A stretch of DNA of 64,000 nucleotides, from the NCBI GenBank assembly GCA_903847205.1, contig CAINDA010000056.1:1-64000 (forward strand), written 5' to 3'. Shown in pieces: positions 17,064 through 26,743 of this stretch. The notes under the pieces are model-generated. The model was not told where the DNA came from and did no database searches. It saw only the letters and a list, made by a program, of their open reading frames with translations. A program made the translations under genes and the position numbers. How positions within the stretch are numbered: position 1 is the stretch's first letter; each line of letters begins with the position of its first letter. This DNA is from an uncultured Bacteroidota bacterium. GTDB lineage: Bacteria; Bacteroidota; Bacteroidia; 2-12-FULL-35-15.

Positions 17064-17410
17064 TGAGTTCTAATATAATCGTAAATCTATGGAAAAGAGA
17101 GCCTGAAAAACCGATACAAATTAACGCATTATTTTTGAAAATCCGGGGTACTAAATACTCCAAAATCAAGCTGTGATGATTTTTCACTCTAAAATCAGAG
17201 CATTTCACCCACCTTTAAAATTGGGAACGAAAACAGTTATTTATTGAACCTTTTCAATCCTTTCTTTTATTGAAAAAGGTTAAAGTTGAATTGCCGATTT
17301 TTTCTCAATTTGGTGCAAGGAATTGCGACCGATGTTCTTTGAATTTGATACTCTTCATTCCTATTTTTTATTATATTCGTTCCTATTAAATTTTTATAAA
17401 TTAAAGCATT
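17064..17410. other. Divergent intergenic region before DPP IV
   Basis: A gene-free stretch of 347 bp between the divergent DUF421 and DPP IV genes. TATATTCG at 17372-17379 resembles the Bacteroidota -7 box TAnnTTTG and lies about 30 bp before the DPP IV start. The nearest TTTG (17344-17347) is too far upstream (24 bp spacer) for a standard promoter. A similar TATATTCG precedes the POT transporter gene. Nothing else recognisable is present. Confidence 0.35.
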
Positions 17411-19591
17411 ATGAAGAAGCTGTTTATTATCGGGTTTTCATTACTTGCGTTTAACGCCCTGAACGCTCAGAAAAAAGAAATTACTTTAGAAGATATATGG
17501 AAAACCGGCACATTCAAAAGCAATGGAATACCAAGCTTAGTTTCTATGCACGACGGCCTGCATTATTCAACATGTAAAAATGATACAATTTTCCAATACG
17601 AATATGAAAAGGCCTCAGCACCTGAAATAATCATAAGCAAAGATCAGTTACTTATTAATGGCAAAGCGGTTTCTGTTGATAATTACAAATTCAGCAAAGA
17701 CGAAAACCTTGTGCTGATCGCATCTGAAACTGAGCAGATTTATCGTCATTCGACACGCGAAAATTATTATGTTTTCAATCGTACAACAAAAGTATTAAAA
17801 CCTGTTACTGATGGTGAAAAACAAATGCACGCCTCCTTTTCGCCTGACGGAAACAAAGCTGGATTTGTACGAGGCAACAATATTTTTATTAAAGACCTTA
17901 CTTCAGGAAAGGAAATACAAGTTACTACTGACGGCAGACAGAATAATATTATCAATGGCGCAACTGACTGGGTACACGAAGAAGAATTTGCTTTTTCACA
18001 GGCTTATTTCTGGAGCCCCGACAGCAAAAAAATTGCTTATTATAAATTTGACGAAAGTAAAGTAAAAGAGTTTTCGTTCAATGAATTCAACGGACAGCTT
18101 TACCCAAGCGAATACCGTTTCAAATATCCGAAAGCCGGCGAGGATAATTCAATTGTAACCATTCACGTTTATGATCTGGCCGACGGTTCTGATAAACTTA
18201 TGGATATCGGCAAAGAAACCGACCAATACATTCCCCGCATTAAATGGACAATGGATGCAAATATCCTTTCAATTGTGAGAATGAACCGCCATCAAAATAA
18301 ATTAGATTTGTTATTTGCTAATGCATCTAGCGGAGAAACCAAAAGTATTTACTCCGAAACAAGCGATACCTATATTGATATTCACGAAAGTGAAAGCGAC
18401 TATGTTTATTTCACAAATAATAATAAAAATTTTATAATCATGAGTGAAACTAGCGGCTTTAACCATTTATATCTTTATGACATTAACGGCAGACTTGTAA
18501 ATCAAATCACGAAAGGCAATTGGGATGTGGTTAGTTTTAAAGGTATCAATGAAAAAACAAAAACTATTTTTTATACCGCATCAGAAACCACGGCTGCAGA
18601 AAAAGATATTTATTCAGTGAAGCTGGATGGCAGCGGCAAGAAAAAAATATCTGCTGAGAAAGGCTGCCATGCCCCGGAATTCGGCGATGGGATGAAGTAT
18701 TACATTAACACTTTTTCTTCTGCAAATACTGCTAATTTAATTGCAGTTTACAATTCAGAGGGCAAGCAGATACGCCTGCTTGAAACCAACGATGCAGTGA
18801 GAGCTAAAATGCAGGAATATAACCTGGGTAAAAAAGAATTGTTCATGTTCAAAACTACTGAAGGCATTGACTTAAATGCCTGGATGATAAAACCAGCAAA
18901 TTTTGATGCGGCTAAAAAATATCCTGTATTCCTTGTATTTTACGGCGGTCCGGGTCACAATTCGGTAACCAATTCTTTTGACGGCGCCAATTATTTCTGG
19001 TATCAGATGCTGGCACAAAAGGGTTACATTGTGATGTGTGTTGACAACAGAGGAACCATGTTCAGAGGAACAGCCTTTAAAAAATGTACGTATAAACAAT
19101 TGGGCAAATTAGAAGTTGCAGACCAAATTGAAACAGCTAAATATTTAGGAACATTACCTTTCGTTGACAAAAGCCGAATAGGTACATTCGGATGGAGTTT
19201 CGGAGGTTATCTGAGTTCATTGTGTATTACAAAAGGAGCGGATTATTTTAAAACTGCAATAGCGGTTGCACCGGTTACCAACTGGCGCTACTATGATAAC
19301 ATCTACACTGAGCGTTTTATGAGCCTCCCAAAAGAAAATGTGAGCGGTTATGATGATAATTCACCGATTAACTATGTGAATAAACTGAAAGGAAAATATC
19401 TGCTTATCCATGGAAGTGCCGATGATAATGTGCATTATCAAAACACAATGGAAATGGTGAATGCCTTGGTAAAAGCCAATAAGCAGTTTGATTTATTTAT
19501 TTATCCAGATAAAAATCATGGAATTTCTGGAGGAAACACCAGGATGCATCTTTATACAAAAATGACTGATTTCATTTTGAATAATTTATAA
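17411..19591 (+). CDS. Dipeptidyl peptidase IV (S9B serine peptidase)
   Basis: The 726-aa exported enzyme removes X-Pro or X-Ala dipeptides from peptide N-termini. It has a signal peptide (1-20, ending NALNAQ), a beta-propeller (about 40-470) and an alpha/beta-hydrolase domain (about 490-726). Catalytic residues: Ser596 in GWSFGGY, Asp671 in HGSADDNVH and His703 in DKNHGIS. The substrate N-terminus is bound by the Glu pair in DWVHEEEFA (about 186-194), which has His where Tyr is common. Length is standard for the Bacteroidota periplasmic enzyme. With the POT transporter at 30058 it fits peptide scavenging, though the two genes are 10 kb apart. Confidence 0.95.
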   Translation: MKKLFIIGFSLLAFNALNAQKKEITLEDIWKTGTFKSNGIPSLVSMHDGLHYSTCKNDTIFQYEYEKASAPEIIISKDQLLINGKAVSVDNYKFSKDENLVLIASETEQIYRHSTRENYYVFNRTTKVLKPVTDGEKQMHASFSPDGNKAGFVRGNNIFIKDLTSGKEIQVTTDGRQNNIINGATDWVHEEEFAFSQAYFWSPDSKKIAYYKFDESKVKEFSFNEFNGQLYPSEYRFKYPKAGEDNSIVTIHVYDLADGSDKLMDIGKETDQYIPRIKWTMDANILSIVRMNRHQNKLDLLFANASSGETKSIYSETSDTYIDIHESESDYVYFTNNNKNFIIMSETSGFNHLYLYDINGRLVNQITKGNWDVVSFKGINEKTKTIFYTASETTAAEKDIYSVKLDGSGKKKISAEKGCHAPEFGDGMKYYINTFSSANTANLIAVYNSEGKQIRLLETNDAVRAKMQEYNLGKKELFMFKTTEGIDLNAWMIKPANFDAAKKYPVFLVFYGGPGHNSVTNSFDGANYFWYQMLAQKGYIVMCVDNRGTMFRGTAFKKCTYKQLGKLEVADQIETAKYLGTLPFVDKSRIGTFGWSFGGYLSSLCITKGADYFKTAIAVAPVTNWRYYDNIYTERFMSLPKENVSGYDDNSPINYVNKLKGKYLLIHGSADDNVHYQNTMEMVNALVKANKQFDLFIYPDKNHGISGGNTRMHLYTKMTDFILNNL

Positions 19592-19703
19592 TAGCGGGTA
19601 CTGCAGTTCAAATATTTAAACCTGTCAGGTTTTGCCGGAATAAAAATAATCTGAGATTATGAAATAAATTATGACCTCCAGGTTTTAGAAATTTTCAAAT
19701 AAA

Positions 19704-20492
19704 TTATTTCCCTTTTTCACACATCAAAAAAATACTGGAGCATAAGTCAGGGTACTGCTGGCCTAATTGGTAACAGCCCTCTAAATATTCGGGCGAAATT
19801 ATATCGGTGCCTAACAATTTATCCCATTGAAAATTTGCAAGTGCTTTAAAGAAAATTCCGGAGCGGTGCAGCACATTTAATCCTGCGGCTTTTGCGTCTC
19901 TTTCCAAAGTATCCAATGAATAGGTAATCCTGTGTCCATGCTCCTTTTCAGCAGGTGTAACTGCGGCGTTGTGGCTTATCAAGCCCATTTTCACAGCAAT
20001 CTGTCTGGATGGTGCATTTGCATTCGGGCAAACCAAAAAGAATCTTCCGGTATCCGACAGCCATTCATCATTTATTTTTTTTAGAACTGCAACCGGATTG
20101 TCGATATGTTCTAACACGTGAGTTAAAACAATATTATCATATTTGGCAGGCAGAACAGCAGTTTCAAAAAGAGAATTTATAAATTTAACTTTGCCTCCGA
20201 ATTTATTTTTAGCAATTACGACTGCTTCGTCAGAAGCCTCAACACATGTAATATCACTAAAATACTCTAAAAAGCGCTTGGTAAAATCACCTTTATAACT
20301 TCCCAATTCAAGGAAGTTTCCCTCCTTAAAAAAGGGAGCAAATGATTTCAGCATAAAGGGATGCATCACATCAAAATCAAAGCTGTAGGCGTACTTATGA
20401 TCACTTGCATCATTTGATTCTCGGTTGTAGTTTCTTCGATCAGCCATGGAAATATGTTTAAGAATATTTTTTTGATTTTCAGGAGGTAACAA
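19704..20492 (-). CDS. SAM-dependent methyltransferase of glycan cluster
   Basis: This protein (262 aa) has a Rossmann methyltransferase domain. Motif I is FLELGSYKGDF (about 60-70), the post-I acidic residue lies in TCVEASDEA, and LTHVLEHIDNP (about 120-130) is the usual motif IV region. It probably methylates a sugar or small metabolite. It is the last gene of the minus-strand surface-glycan cluster. The first Met is unsure: an internal Met at 20447 (MADRRNYN) gives a shorter and equally plausible product of 247 aa. Confidence 0.8.
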   Translation of the reverse strand: MLPPENQKNILKHISMADRRNYNRESNDASDHKYAYSFDFDVMHPFMLKSFAPFFKEGNFLELGSYKGDFTKRFLEYFSDITCVEASDEAVVIAKNKFGGKVKFINSLFETAVLPAKYDNIVLTHVLEHIDNPVAVLKKINDEWLSDTGRFFLVCPNANAPSRQIAVKMGLISHNAAVTPAEKEHGHRITYSLDTLERDAKAAGLNVLHRSGIFFKALANFQWDKLLGTDIISPEYLEGCYQLGQQYPDLCSSIFLMCEKGK

Positions 20493-20504
20493 AAATGAAT
20501 CCTG

Positions 20505-20981
20505 TTAATGAATTTCGACCTTCATTAAATCAATATCATTTTTGGAATCATATTTTACGAAATTAAATTTTTTGTATAAACCAATCGCAGGCATATTGCC
20601 TTTATGAACCTCTAACTTTATTTCTTTCATTTTCTTTTGCTTAAGGTATTCAATACAGCGAGTGGTAAGAGCTACCGCGATGCTGAAACCCATATATTTT
20701 TTCAATACACTCACATTGGTAATAAAGGCTGATTGCATGTCAGCATCCGTGTAAGCAGCCACTAACCCAATAAGAATATTTCCTGACCATGCTTCGAATG
20801 TAACTGCCTTCTCAGAAATTTTTTTTGAATATTCTTGTAGAATAACTCTATCGGATAACGGCGGAAAAAAATTATCGCTGCATTCTATTAAATGCTCGAA
20901 AACTGCCTGTTCGCCGGCAGTTCTTACTTTATATTTTATTGAAGCAGTTTCCAAAAATATTTTTAATTTAATTTTTATCAC
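20505..20981 (-). CDS. GNAT acetyltransferase of glycan cluster
   Basis: This 158-aa GNAT protein has a central motif VLKKYMGFSIAVALTTRCIEY (about 90-110, equivalent to the acetyl-CoA loop) and a C-terminal GLYKKFNFVKYDS typical of GNAT motif B. In this place it may acetylate an amino-sugar nucleotide made by the DegT aminotransferase at 23843. The start overlaps the end of the beta-propeller gene upstream by 14 bp, so translation is likely coupled. Confidence 0.8.
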   Translation of the reverse strand: MIKIKLKIFLETASIKYKVRTAGEQAVFEHLIECSDNFFPPLSDRVILQEYSKKISEKAVTFEAWSGNILIGLVAAYTDADMQSAFITNVSVLKKYMGFSIAVALTTRCIEYLKQKKMKEIKLEVHKGNMPAIGLYKKFNFVKYDSKNDIDLMKVEIH

Positions 20982-21933
20982 TTTCTAAAACGGCAATGCC
21001 GAATCCAAAACGGCCGAATTCATTGCCATTATACAACAGATATACCTTATCATCGCAATGAAAAATATGCGGGTAACACATCATATCCGAATCCCAGCTT
21101 CCTTCAGTAACATCAATTCCTGAATTCGCATCGTCCCTAGTCCAATTAATCAAATCATCTGAATATGCATAGCCAAGCCGGTATCCGCGCTCTCTATCTT
21201 TTCTGAATCCAGATGCATAACGGTAACAAAAATACATGTGATACCTATTATTCAGAAAAATAACTGTCGGCAAAGCCTGGCATTCATCACTATTTAATTT
21301 ATCAGAAATTATCTGCCGGCCTTCCTTTTTCCAGTCAATCCCGTCATCAGATACAGCATGGCCGATTTTGTAAACACGTGCGGGAGAATCATCAACGGTG
21401 TTTTCAATCCATCTTACTCCATAAATATACCACATGTGATATTTGCCATTAAAATTACAAACGAACGAATCGCCCACTAAGAAAGGCTCATGCAGTGAGG
21501 AAGACAGTATGGGGCCATCGCCGTTTTTTTGAAATGTTAAACCATCATCATTGCTCTCTGCAAAACCGGTTGATGTTTCAACCGATACAGAAACTCGCCG
21601 GCTCCAGCCGCAAGTGTAAGCAAGTATTCTATTTTTATCTCTCAAAACGTTGATGGGGAAAATTCCATGTTCATCAAAACATCCCAAGCCGCCCAATTTA
21701 ATTACAGTTTTATCAGCGACCTTTATTATATTTTTAAAATTTTTATCCATATCAACAAATGAAACCCGGCTTAAATATTTGCCGTTATTTTCATCTTTTT
21801 CGCGTGTTGAAAAGTATATTCTTACAAAATCATCAAACATCAAAGTCTGCGGAGACTGAGCAAATTCAACACAGTTGTCTGCTAATTTGTGTTCCGAAGG
21901 ATCAAATATTTTACCAAGTTTTTTCCACTTCAT
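20968..21933 (-). CDS. Glycosidase-like five-bladed beta-propeller protein (copy 1)
   Basis: The 321-aa protein lacks a signal peptide. It shows repeated WYIYGxRW, DGIDWKKEG and YSDDLINWTRDD segments, the blade-end pattern of GH43/GH32-like five-bladed propellers. Acidic residues occur at repeated positions (HEPFLVGD, SDECQALP, SWDSDMMCYPHIF), but I cannot assign a catalytic triad. Related proteins occur in lipopolysaccharide and capsule clusters; role there unclear. A paralogue of identical length lies directly upstream (21948-22913), with roughly 45% identity by eye. The lack of export signal suggests a cytoplasmic role in sugar precursor handling rather than polymer breakdown. Confidence 0.75.
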   Translation of the reverse strand: MKWKKLGKIFDPSEHKLADNCVEFAQSPQTLMFDDFVRIYFSTREKDENNGKYLSRVSFVDMDKNFKNIIKVADKTVIKLGGLGCFDEHGIFPINVLRDKNRILAYTCGWSRRVSVSVETSTGFAESNDDGLTFQKNGDGPILSSSLHEPFLVGDSFVCNFNGKYHMWYIYGVRWIENTVDDSPARVYKIGHAVSDDGIDWKKEGRQIISDKLNSDECQALPTVIFLNNRYHMYFCYRYASGFRKDRERGYRLGYAYSDDLINWTRDDANSGIDVTEGSWDSDMMCYPHIFHCDDKVYLLYNGNEFGRFGFGIAVLESDKN

Positions 21934-21947
21934 AGTTTGAGGGCTGC

Positions 21948-22913
21948 TTATGATGTTTTATAACTTTCGAGTTCTGCCAGGCCGAAACCATAACGGCCGA
22001 CATGATTGCCGAGATAATACATATAAATTTTTTTATCCAATTCAAAAACATGCGGATAGCTGATCATCTCTGAATCCCAGCCTTCTTCCGAAACATCAAT
22101 TCCAGTTTTTGAATCATCCCTTACCCAGTTAATCAAGTCATCAGAAGAAGCATATCCAATACGGTAGCCTTTTTCTTTACCTCTGAAATTTAAACTGCAG
22201 CGGTAACAAAAAAACATGTGATATTTATTTTCATGGAAAAAAACATCCGGGCTGGCCTGGGCCTCATCTTCTTCAAGTTTACTTTCAATAATATCTTTAT
22301 CGGCTTTTGTCCAATTGATGCCGTCTGTAGAAACGGCCATTCGGATTTTATAGACAGGTTCCGGCTTTCCATTATTTTCAATCCATTTTCTTCCGGCGAT
22401 GTAAAACAAATACCAGGTGTCATTAAACTTCCTGATTTTTGGTCCGCTTAAGATAAATGGTTCGTTGCTGCTGTATGAAATAACAGGCCCCGGACCTAGT
22501 TTTGTAAATATTTCACCGTTATCGCAGCTTTTTGCAAGTCCAATGGCAACATTGAAAGGAACTGATTCGCATCTTGTCCAGCCGCCGTAATAAGCAAGAA
22601 TATTATTTCCATCCCTTATTACAGATGCGGGATATGTTCCAAATTCATCGAAAGTTCCACATTCACCTAATTCTAAAATGGGTTGTTTGGCAACATTTAC
22701 TATTTCAAATAAGTTATTTCTGTTAAAGTCAACAAATGCTGAATAGCTAATGTACTGGCCATTTACATCGGGTAATGGCCTGCATGAAAAGTAAACCCTC
22801 ATAAATTTATCAAATATCAAAACAGAAGGTGCCTGAGCAAACTCATAGAGCCACTCTCTTCCTTGCACATCCTGAGGATTAAAAACCCTTCCCAGTTTTT
22901 TCCACTTAAACAT
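21948..22913 (-). CDS. Glycosidase-like five-bladed beta-propeller protein (copy 2)
   Basis: A 321-aa paralogue of the adjacent gene at 20968-21933, sharing the opening KWKKLGRVF, the FAQAPSVLIFD segment, the GTFDEFGTYPASVIRDG strand, DGINWTKAD and the ending GRYGFGLAELES. It is cytoplasmic by sequence. The conserved acidic positions NEPF, DEAQASPDVFF and GWDSEMISYPHVF align with copy 1, so both copies look intact. Tandem duplication within a glycan cluster suggests two related substrates. The upstream neighbour WbqC is separated by 224 bp carrying a palindromic repeat. Confidence 0.75.
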   Translation of the reverse strand: MFKWKKLGRVFNPQDVQGREWLYEFAQAPSVLIFDKFMRVYFSCRPLPDVNGQYISYSAFVDFNRNNLFEIVNVAKQPILELGECGTFDEFGTYPASVIRDGNNILAYYGGWTRCESVPFNVAIGLAKSCDNGEIFTKLGPGPVISYSSNEPFILSGPKIRKFNDTWYLFYIAGRKWIENNGKPEPVYKIRMAVSTDGINWTKADKDIIESKLEEDEAQASPDVFFHENKYHMFFCYRCSLNFRGKEKGYRIGYASSDDLINWVRDDSKTGIDVSEEGWDSEMISYPHVFELDKKIYMYYLGNHVGRYGFGLAELESYKTS

Positions 22914-22954
22914 TTTATTCAGTAATTTAATTCAAAGTTTTTTAAATAAAATTC

Positions 22955-23096
22955 CATTATTAACCGACTAAAAAAATCATTCAGGGCTAAAGCCCTTTTG
23001 CAGAATGGTTTTAATAACCCCAGCCTTAAGGCTGGGGTTACAAATGGAACACTTTATATTTATTGGCTTTAGCCGCATTAGTCGATTAGTAGTGAA
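22955..23096. repeat. Palindrome-rich REP/MITE-like element
   Basis: Between the propeller and WbqC genes lies a compact set of hairpins. AGGGCT-AA-AGCCCT is at 22983-22996. A perfect 26-bp palindrome is at 23015-23040 (TAACCCCAGCC TTAAGG... mirror). The outer ends ACCGACTAA (about 22960) and ATTAGTCGATTAG (about 23077) are imperfect reverse complements. There is no coding capacity. The arrangement is that of a small non-autonomous repeat or a transcriptional terminator. GGCTTTAGCC text also recurs near 23063. Confidence 0.6.
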
Positions 23097-23137
23097 AAAA
23101 TTCATATTTTTTTTCAACACAATAAGTTAAAAACCCA

Positions 23138-23842
23138 TTAAACTAGGGTATAAGCAGACTTTAATTGTTTTTTAATTTCATCCGCTGAGTTAAACATCAT
23201 TACATCAATGATAGATAAAAAGGGAATAAAATCATTGTTGAACTGTTTGTACTTAACATCACCCGTCTTCAGAAAATATAAATCTATTCCCTCTTTTTTA
23301 AAATCATCTTTATTGTATAGTCCGGTCCCGCCAATTGGATTAATGTAAGTTTCCGCTTTCAGGCTTTTACAAATTTCAACTACTTTTTTTTCTGCTTTTA
23401 ACTGATGATTTATAGAAATTTCTGATGATATTATTAAGGGAGTTGCAATGCCCAAATATTCCTTTACGCTATTCAGAGAGTTTAAAATAAATTCGAATAA
23501 ATTCATTTTTTCGAATAGCAGACATTTTTCAATTATGTGATAAACATTGCTAAAATGGGGAGCTTTTTTATATGATTCAGCTATTTTGTTTAAAATCTTT
23601 TTTCTTTCTTCCTGCCAGATTTCAGCGAGGTATCTTTCTTTTATATCGAGAAAATCGGAGTCTTTTTTTAAAGGAAGAGAAATGTAGGCATCTTTTCCAT
23701 TAACCAAAATTCTGTTTCTATTGATCCATCCTTTTTTCGTAAATTCAATGTTATCATAAATAACAAATTGATCAACAGCATTCATCAATTGAAAGTAACC
23801 GATATACGGAAACAGATATGGCTGCATGACGGCAATTTTCAT
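23138..23842 (-). CDS. WbqC family protein
   Basis: The 234-aa protein opens with MQPYLFPYIGYFQLM followed by DQFVIYDNIEFTKKGWINRN, the signature of the WbqC-like family. Members occur in O-antigen and capsule clusters next to DegT-type aminotransferases and are thought to act on nucleotide-linked amino sugars; the precise reaction is not settled. It starts right after the aminotransferase gene (they abut at 23842/23843), which supports a joint step in making an acylated amino sugar. Cytoplasmic. Confidence 0.88.
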   Translation of the reverse strand: MKIAVMQPYLFPYIGYFQLMNAVDQFVIYDNIEFTKKGWINRNRILVNGKDAYISLPLKKDSDFLDIKERYLAEIWQEERKKILNKIAESYKKAPHFSNVYHIIEKCLLFEKMNLFEFILNSLNSVKEYLGIATPLIISSEISINHQLKAEKKVVEICKSLKAETYINPIGGTGLYNKDDFKKEGIDLYFLKTGDVKYKQFNNDFIPFLSIIDVMMFNSADEIKKQLKSAYTLV

Positions 23843-24916
23843 CTAAATAACAGAATTTACTATTTTACAAATCCTTTCTACATCTATTGGATTCAGGTCG
23901 AAATATAAGGGCAGGCAAAGGACCCTTTCAGCAATATTTTCAGAAACCGGACACTTGTATTTTGTGTTTAAATAAGGCAGGTTATTCAGCGAAGGATAAA
24001 AATATCTTCGTGTACTTACTTCGTTTTCTAATAGCGCTTTCCGAACCGAAAGAAGCGTTTCCTTATTTTCAAAAACAACAGGAAAATAGGAATTATTTAT
24101 GCTTTGCCGAGAATGCTTTTCAGGGAAAAATATTTTTGAACCATTAAGCAGACTTTTATAAAGCAAAACCGTTTTTTTTCTGTTGTCAACTATTTCATCA
24201 ACACGGGGTAAGTTGCACAAACCCATTGCAGCATGGAATTCAGAGTTCTTGCCATTTATCCCGACAGAATAATAATCATCCGCTATGTGGCCGAATGAAC
24301 GATATAAGTATAATTTTTCTGCTAATTTTTTGTCCTTGGTTATTATTGCGCCGCCCTCTATAGTATGAAAAAGTTTAGTTGCATGAAAGCTGATTGTAGA
24401 AACATCACCAAAATTAAAAATAGAATTCCCGTTGATAGTAATTCCAAAGGCATGTGCGCCGTCATAAATAACTTTTAAGTTGTGCTTCTGAGCAATTTTT
24501 TCAATTTCGGAGACATTGCATGCATTGCCGTACACATGGGTAGCTAAAATTGCACTTGTTTTGGAGTTAATATGCTTTTCTATTTCTTCGGGATTGACGC
24601 AAAAAGATTTGTTCTCAATATCTGCAAAAACAGGAGTGCAGTTTTCCCAAATAATTGAAGCGGCAGTAGCAACATACGAAAAAGGTGTGGTAATTATTTC
24701 GCCTTTTAAATCGAGCGCTTTTATAGCAAGCTGAAGTGCAATAGTTCCATTAGAAACGAAAAGCAAATTTTCAACACCAAGATATTCCTTCAGCTTATGC
24801 TCCAATTCCTGAACCAAAGGACCGTGGTTAGTGAGCCATGAATTAGTCCAAATTCCTGCCAAATATTTTTGGTATTCTTCAATTGGAGGAAGGTATGACT
24901 TGGTAACGTTTATCAT
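23843..24916 (-). CDS. DegT/DnrJ/EryC1/StrS-type sugar aminotransferase
   Basis: The 357-aa PLP-dependent enzyme transfers an amino group to a keto-sugar nucleotide. Visible family features are SNGTIALQLAIKAL (55-68), PFSYVATAASI (78-88), the cofactor Asp in YDGAHAFG (Asp152) and the Schiff-base lysine K181 in HATKLFHTIEGGA. Length is typical. Direct abutment with WbqC (downstream) and a 4-bp overlap with the membrane protein upstream show an operon. The product is probably an amino-deoxyhexose precursor for the surface glycan. Confidence 0.92.
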   Translation of the reverse strand: MINVTKSYLPPIEEYQKYLAGIWTNSWLTNHGPLVQELEHKLKEYLGVENLLFVSNGTIALQLAIKALDLKGEIITTPFSYVATAASIIWENCTPVFADIENKSFCVNPEEIEKHINSKTSAILATHVYGNACNVSEIEKIAQKHNLKVIYDGAHAFGITINGNSIFNFGDVSTISFHATKLFHTIEGGAIITKDKKLAEKLYLYRSFGHIADDYYSVGINGKNSEFHAAMGLCNLPRVDEIVDNRKKTVLLYKSLLNGSKIFFPEKHSRQSINNSYFPVVFENKETLLSVRKALLENEVSTRRYFYPSLNNLPYLNTKYKCPVSENIAERVLCLPLYFDLNPIDVERICKIVNSVI

Positions 24917-26739
24917 TTGGAATTACTTTTTAGCCTGTAATAATTTAATCCGGTAAACTGATAAAACGAAGGCGGGTCATCGTTTACTTTTTCAAAATGA
25001 TAGTCCTGATTATAGAGATAATGATAATATGCTCTTAAAAAATTATTGTAGTTATCATCAGATATAAAAACAACATTATTCATTTCACTTATTTTTTTGA
25101 AAAGTTTTGAATGATCATCAGTTCCAAACTTATCAATCAGCTGATCCTTCGTTTCAGGAGCTAAAGAGAGTTCAATTGAAAGGTAAACATAACAGTTCTT
25201 ATTTTTTAAATTGATTTCTTTGATGGGGTCTGTTGCATGATGCATGTTCCAACTCCTAACATTAGTGGGAATAAAAATAGTGTTACTGAATGAATTGTTC
25301 ATGTCATCCATCATTGCATGGCTCATTCGCCCGTATTGGTTATACTCTATTATTAACTTATTGTTTGATTTTGCATATGCGGGAACACCGATGAGAATAA
25401 TAAAGGCGGGAAGAATCAATACGTAATAAAATTGCTTTTTATCAAAACGAAAAAAAGAAAATGCAAAAATTAAATTTCCTAATGTTAACATTACTATTAA
25501 AGGATTGAAAATACGTGCAGGGAGCTTCATATAATAACTCATCCCCATAATTACTCCTAAAAAAAACAATGAAAATAATATAACTTTTAAAAAATCAAAA
25601 TAATTTTTTTTAACAGATACTAATAACCATATAATTAAAACCGCAAGTAAGCTGTAATTGATTTTTTTTGCAAGAGAATTTTCATTTTCTAAACTTTTTG
25701 TAAAAGCTCCAAACTCATCATCAAATTTCTTTTTGTTTCCACTCTCCAGCAGAGGAGATCCATTCGTAAGTTTTTTTAAATATTCAACAGAAATTATTTT
25801 GTCATCGCTGCAGTATCTGGCTAACATCATGGCATTATAGGTAACCGTATCCTTAGTGTCTTTAGGAATATATGCTGCAGCATTTTTATAGTCGAAAAGC
25901 TGTCTTATAATTTCCGTTTTCTCTAAAAAATCATGATTCCTTGTGCTCTTTTTTTGAGAGGATACATCCGCCGCTTTAACCAATAGAATAAAGCATACAA
26001 CGGGTATGATAAATTTTAGAAAAAATGGAACTAATGGCTTTTGTTTAAAGATAATGAGAACAGAAAAAGCAAAACCAAAAACAAAGCCTAAATATCCGGC
26101 ATCTAATCTTGTTAAATGACCTAAGATATATGTAACTATTGGGAAAATTAATATCCATTTATATTTAATGAGTGTTTCAATGTTTAAATACAAAACTGTT
26201 AACAGCATTATAAAGCTTGTTGTTACTAATACTACAGGGCGGGTGAAATTAATCCAATAAACATTTTGAAAAAATACTAAAAAATAAAAAGCGATAAACA
26301 TTACTAAAATCAAAAGGAAATTAATCCGTTCTTTTGCTGCAAGGTAAAGTATAATATACATATTAAATAAAGCGCCACAAAGCATTAAAAACATAGAAAG
26401 TCCATACCACCCAACAGAAGGGAAATGTTTATAAAGCGCGATATATAAATCAACAGTAAATTTATAAACAGAAACAAAATTGTCATAAGGAAGCGGTGAA
26501 GCGAAACCCTTCATTGCCATAACATATCGCGGATCATCATTCGTTTCAAAATAAGAGCCGAAATATTTATAACAGAATACAAGTAATAAAAGTGAAATCA
26601 AAAATCCTAAGGCAGCAACAATTTTAAAATCGTATTCTCTTTTAACAGCAAAAACAGAACCCGGCAAATTCTTATCACTCGAATTTGATTCGCTTTTTTC
26701 CGGCATTTGGGTGATCCGCTTTTTTTTATTTTTATTCAT
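24913..26739 (-). CDS. Polytopic membrane protein, possible GT-C glycosyltransferase
   Basis: The 608-aa protein has a charged cytosolic N-terminus and about a dozen hydrophobic segments, followed by a soluble C-terminal domain of about 140 residues. The first extracytoplasmic loop carries an acidic pair in YFETNDDPRYVMAMKG (about 67-82), where GT-C enzymes keep catalytic Asp/Glu. This suggests a polyprenyl-phosphosugar-dependent transferase, but no specific family motif is recognised. It lies between the aminotransferase (4-bp overlap) and a small SMR-like transporter gene (gap 4 bp), so it is part of the glycan operon. Confidence 0.65.
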   Translation of the reverse strand: MNKNKKKRITQMPEKSESNSSDKNLPGSVFAVKREYDFKIVAALGFLISLLLLVFCYKYFGSYFETNDDPRYVMAMKGFASPLPYDNFVSVYKFTVDLYIALYKHFPSVGWYGLSMFLMLCGALFNMYIILYLAAKERINFLLILVMFIAFYFLVFFQNVYWINFTRPVVLVTTSFIMLLTVLYLNIETLIKYKWILIFPIVTYILGHLTRLDAGYLGFVFGFAFSVLIIFKQKPLVPFFLKFIIPVVCFILLVKAADVSSQKKSTRNHDFLEKTEIIRQLFDYKNAAAYIPKDTKDTVTYNAMMLARYCSDDKIISVEYLKKLTNGSPLLESGNKKKFDDEFGAFTKSLENENSLAKKINYSLLAVLIIWLLVSVKKNYFDFLKVILFSLFFLGVIMGMSYYMKLPARIFNPLIVMLTLGNLIFAFSFFRFDKKQFYYVLILPAFIILIGVPAYAKSNNKLIIEYNQYGRMSHAMMDDMNNSFSNTIFIPTNVRSWNMHHATDPIKEINLKNKNCYVYLSIELSLAPETKDQLIDKFGTDDHSKLFKKISEMNNVVFISDDNYNNFLRAYYHYLYNQDYHFEKVNDDPPSFYQFTGLNYYRLKSNSK

Positions 26740-26743
26740 ATCA

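Noticed and set aside
19604-19640. Terminator after DPP IV
   Set aside because: AACCTGTCAGGTTTT can form only a five-pair stem with a short loop and T4. This is too weak to report.
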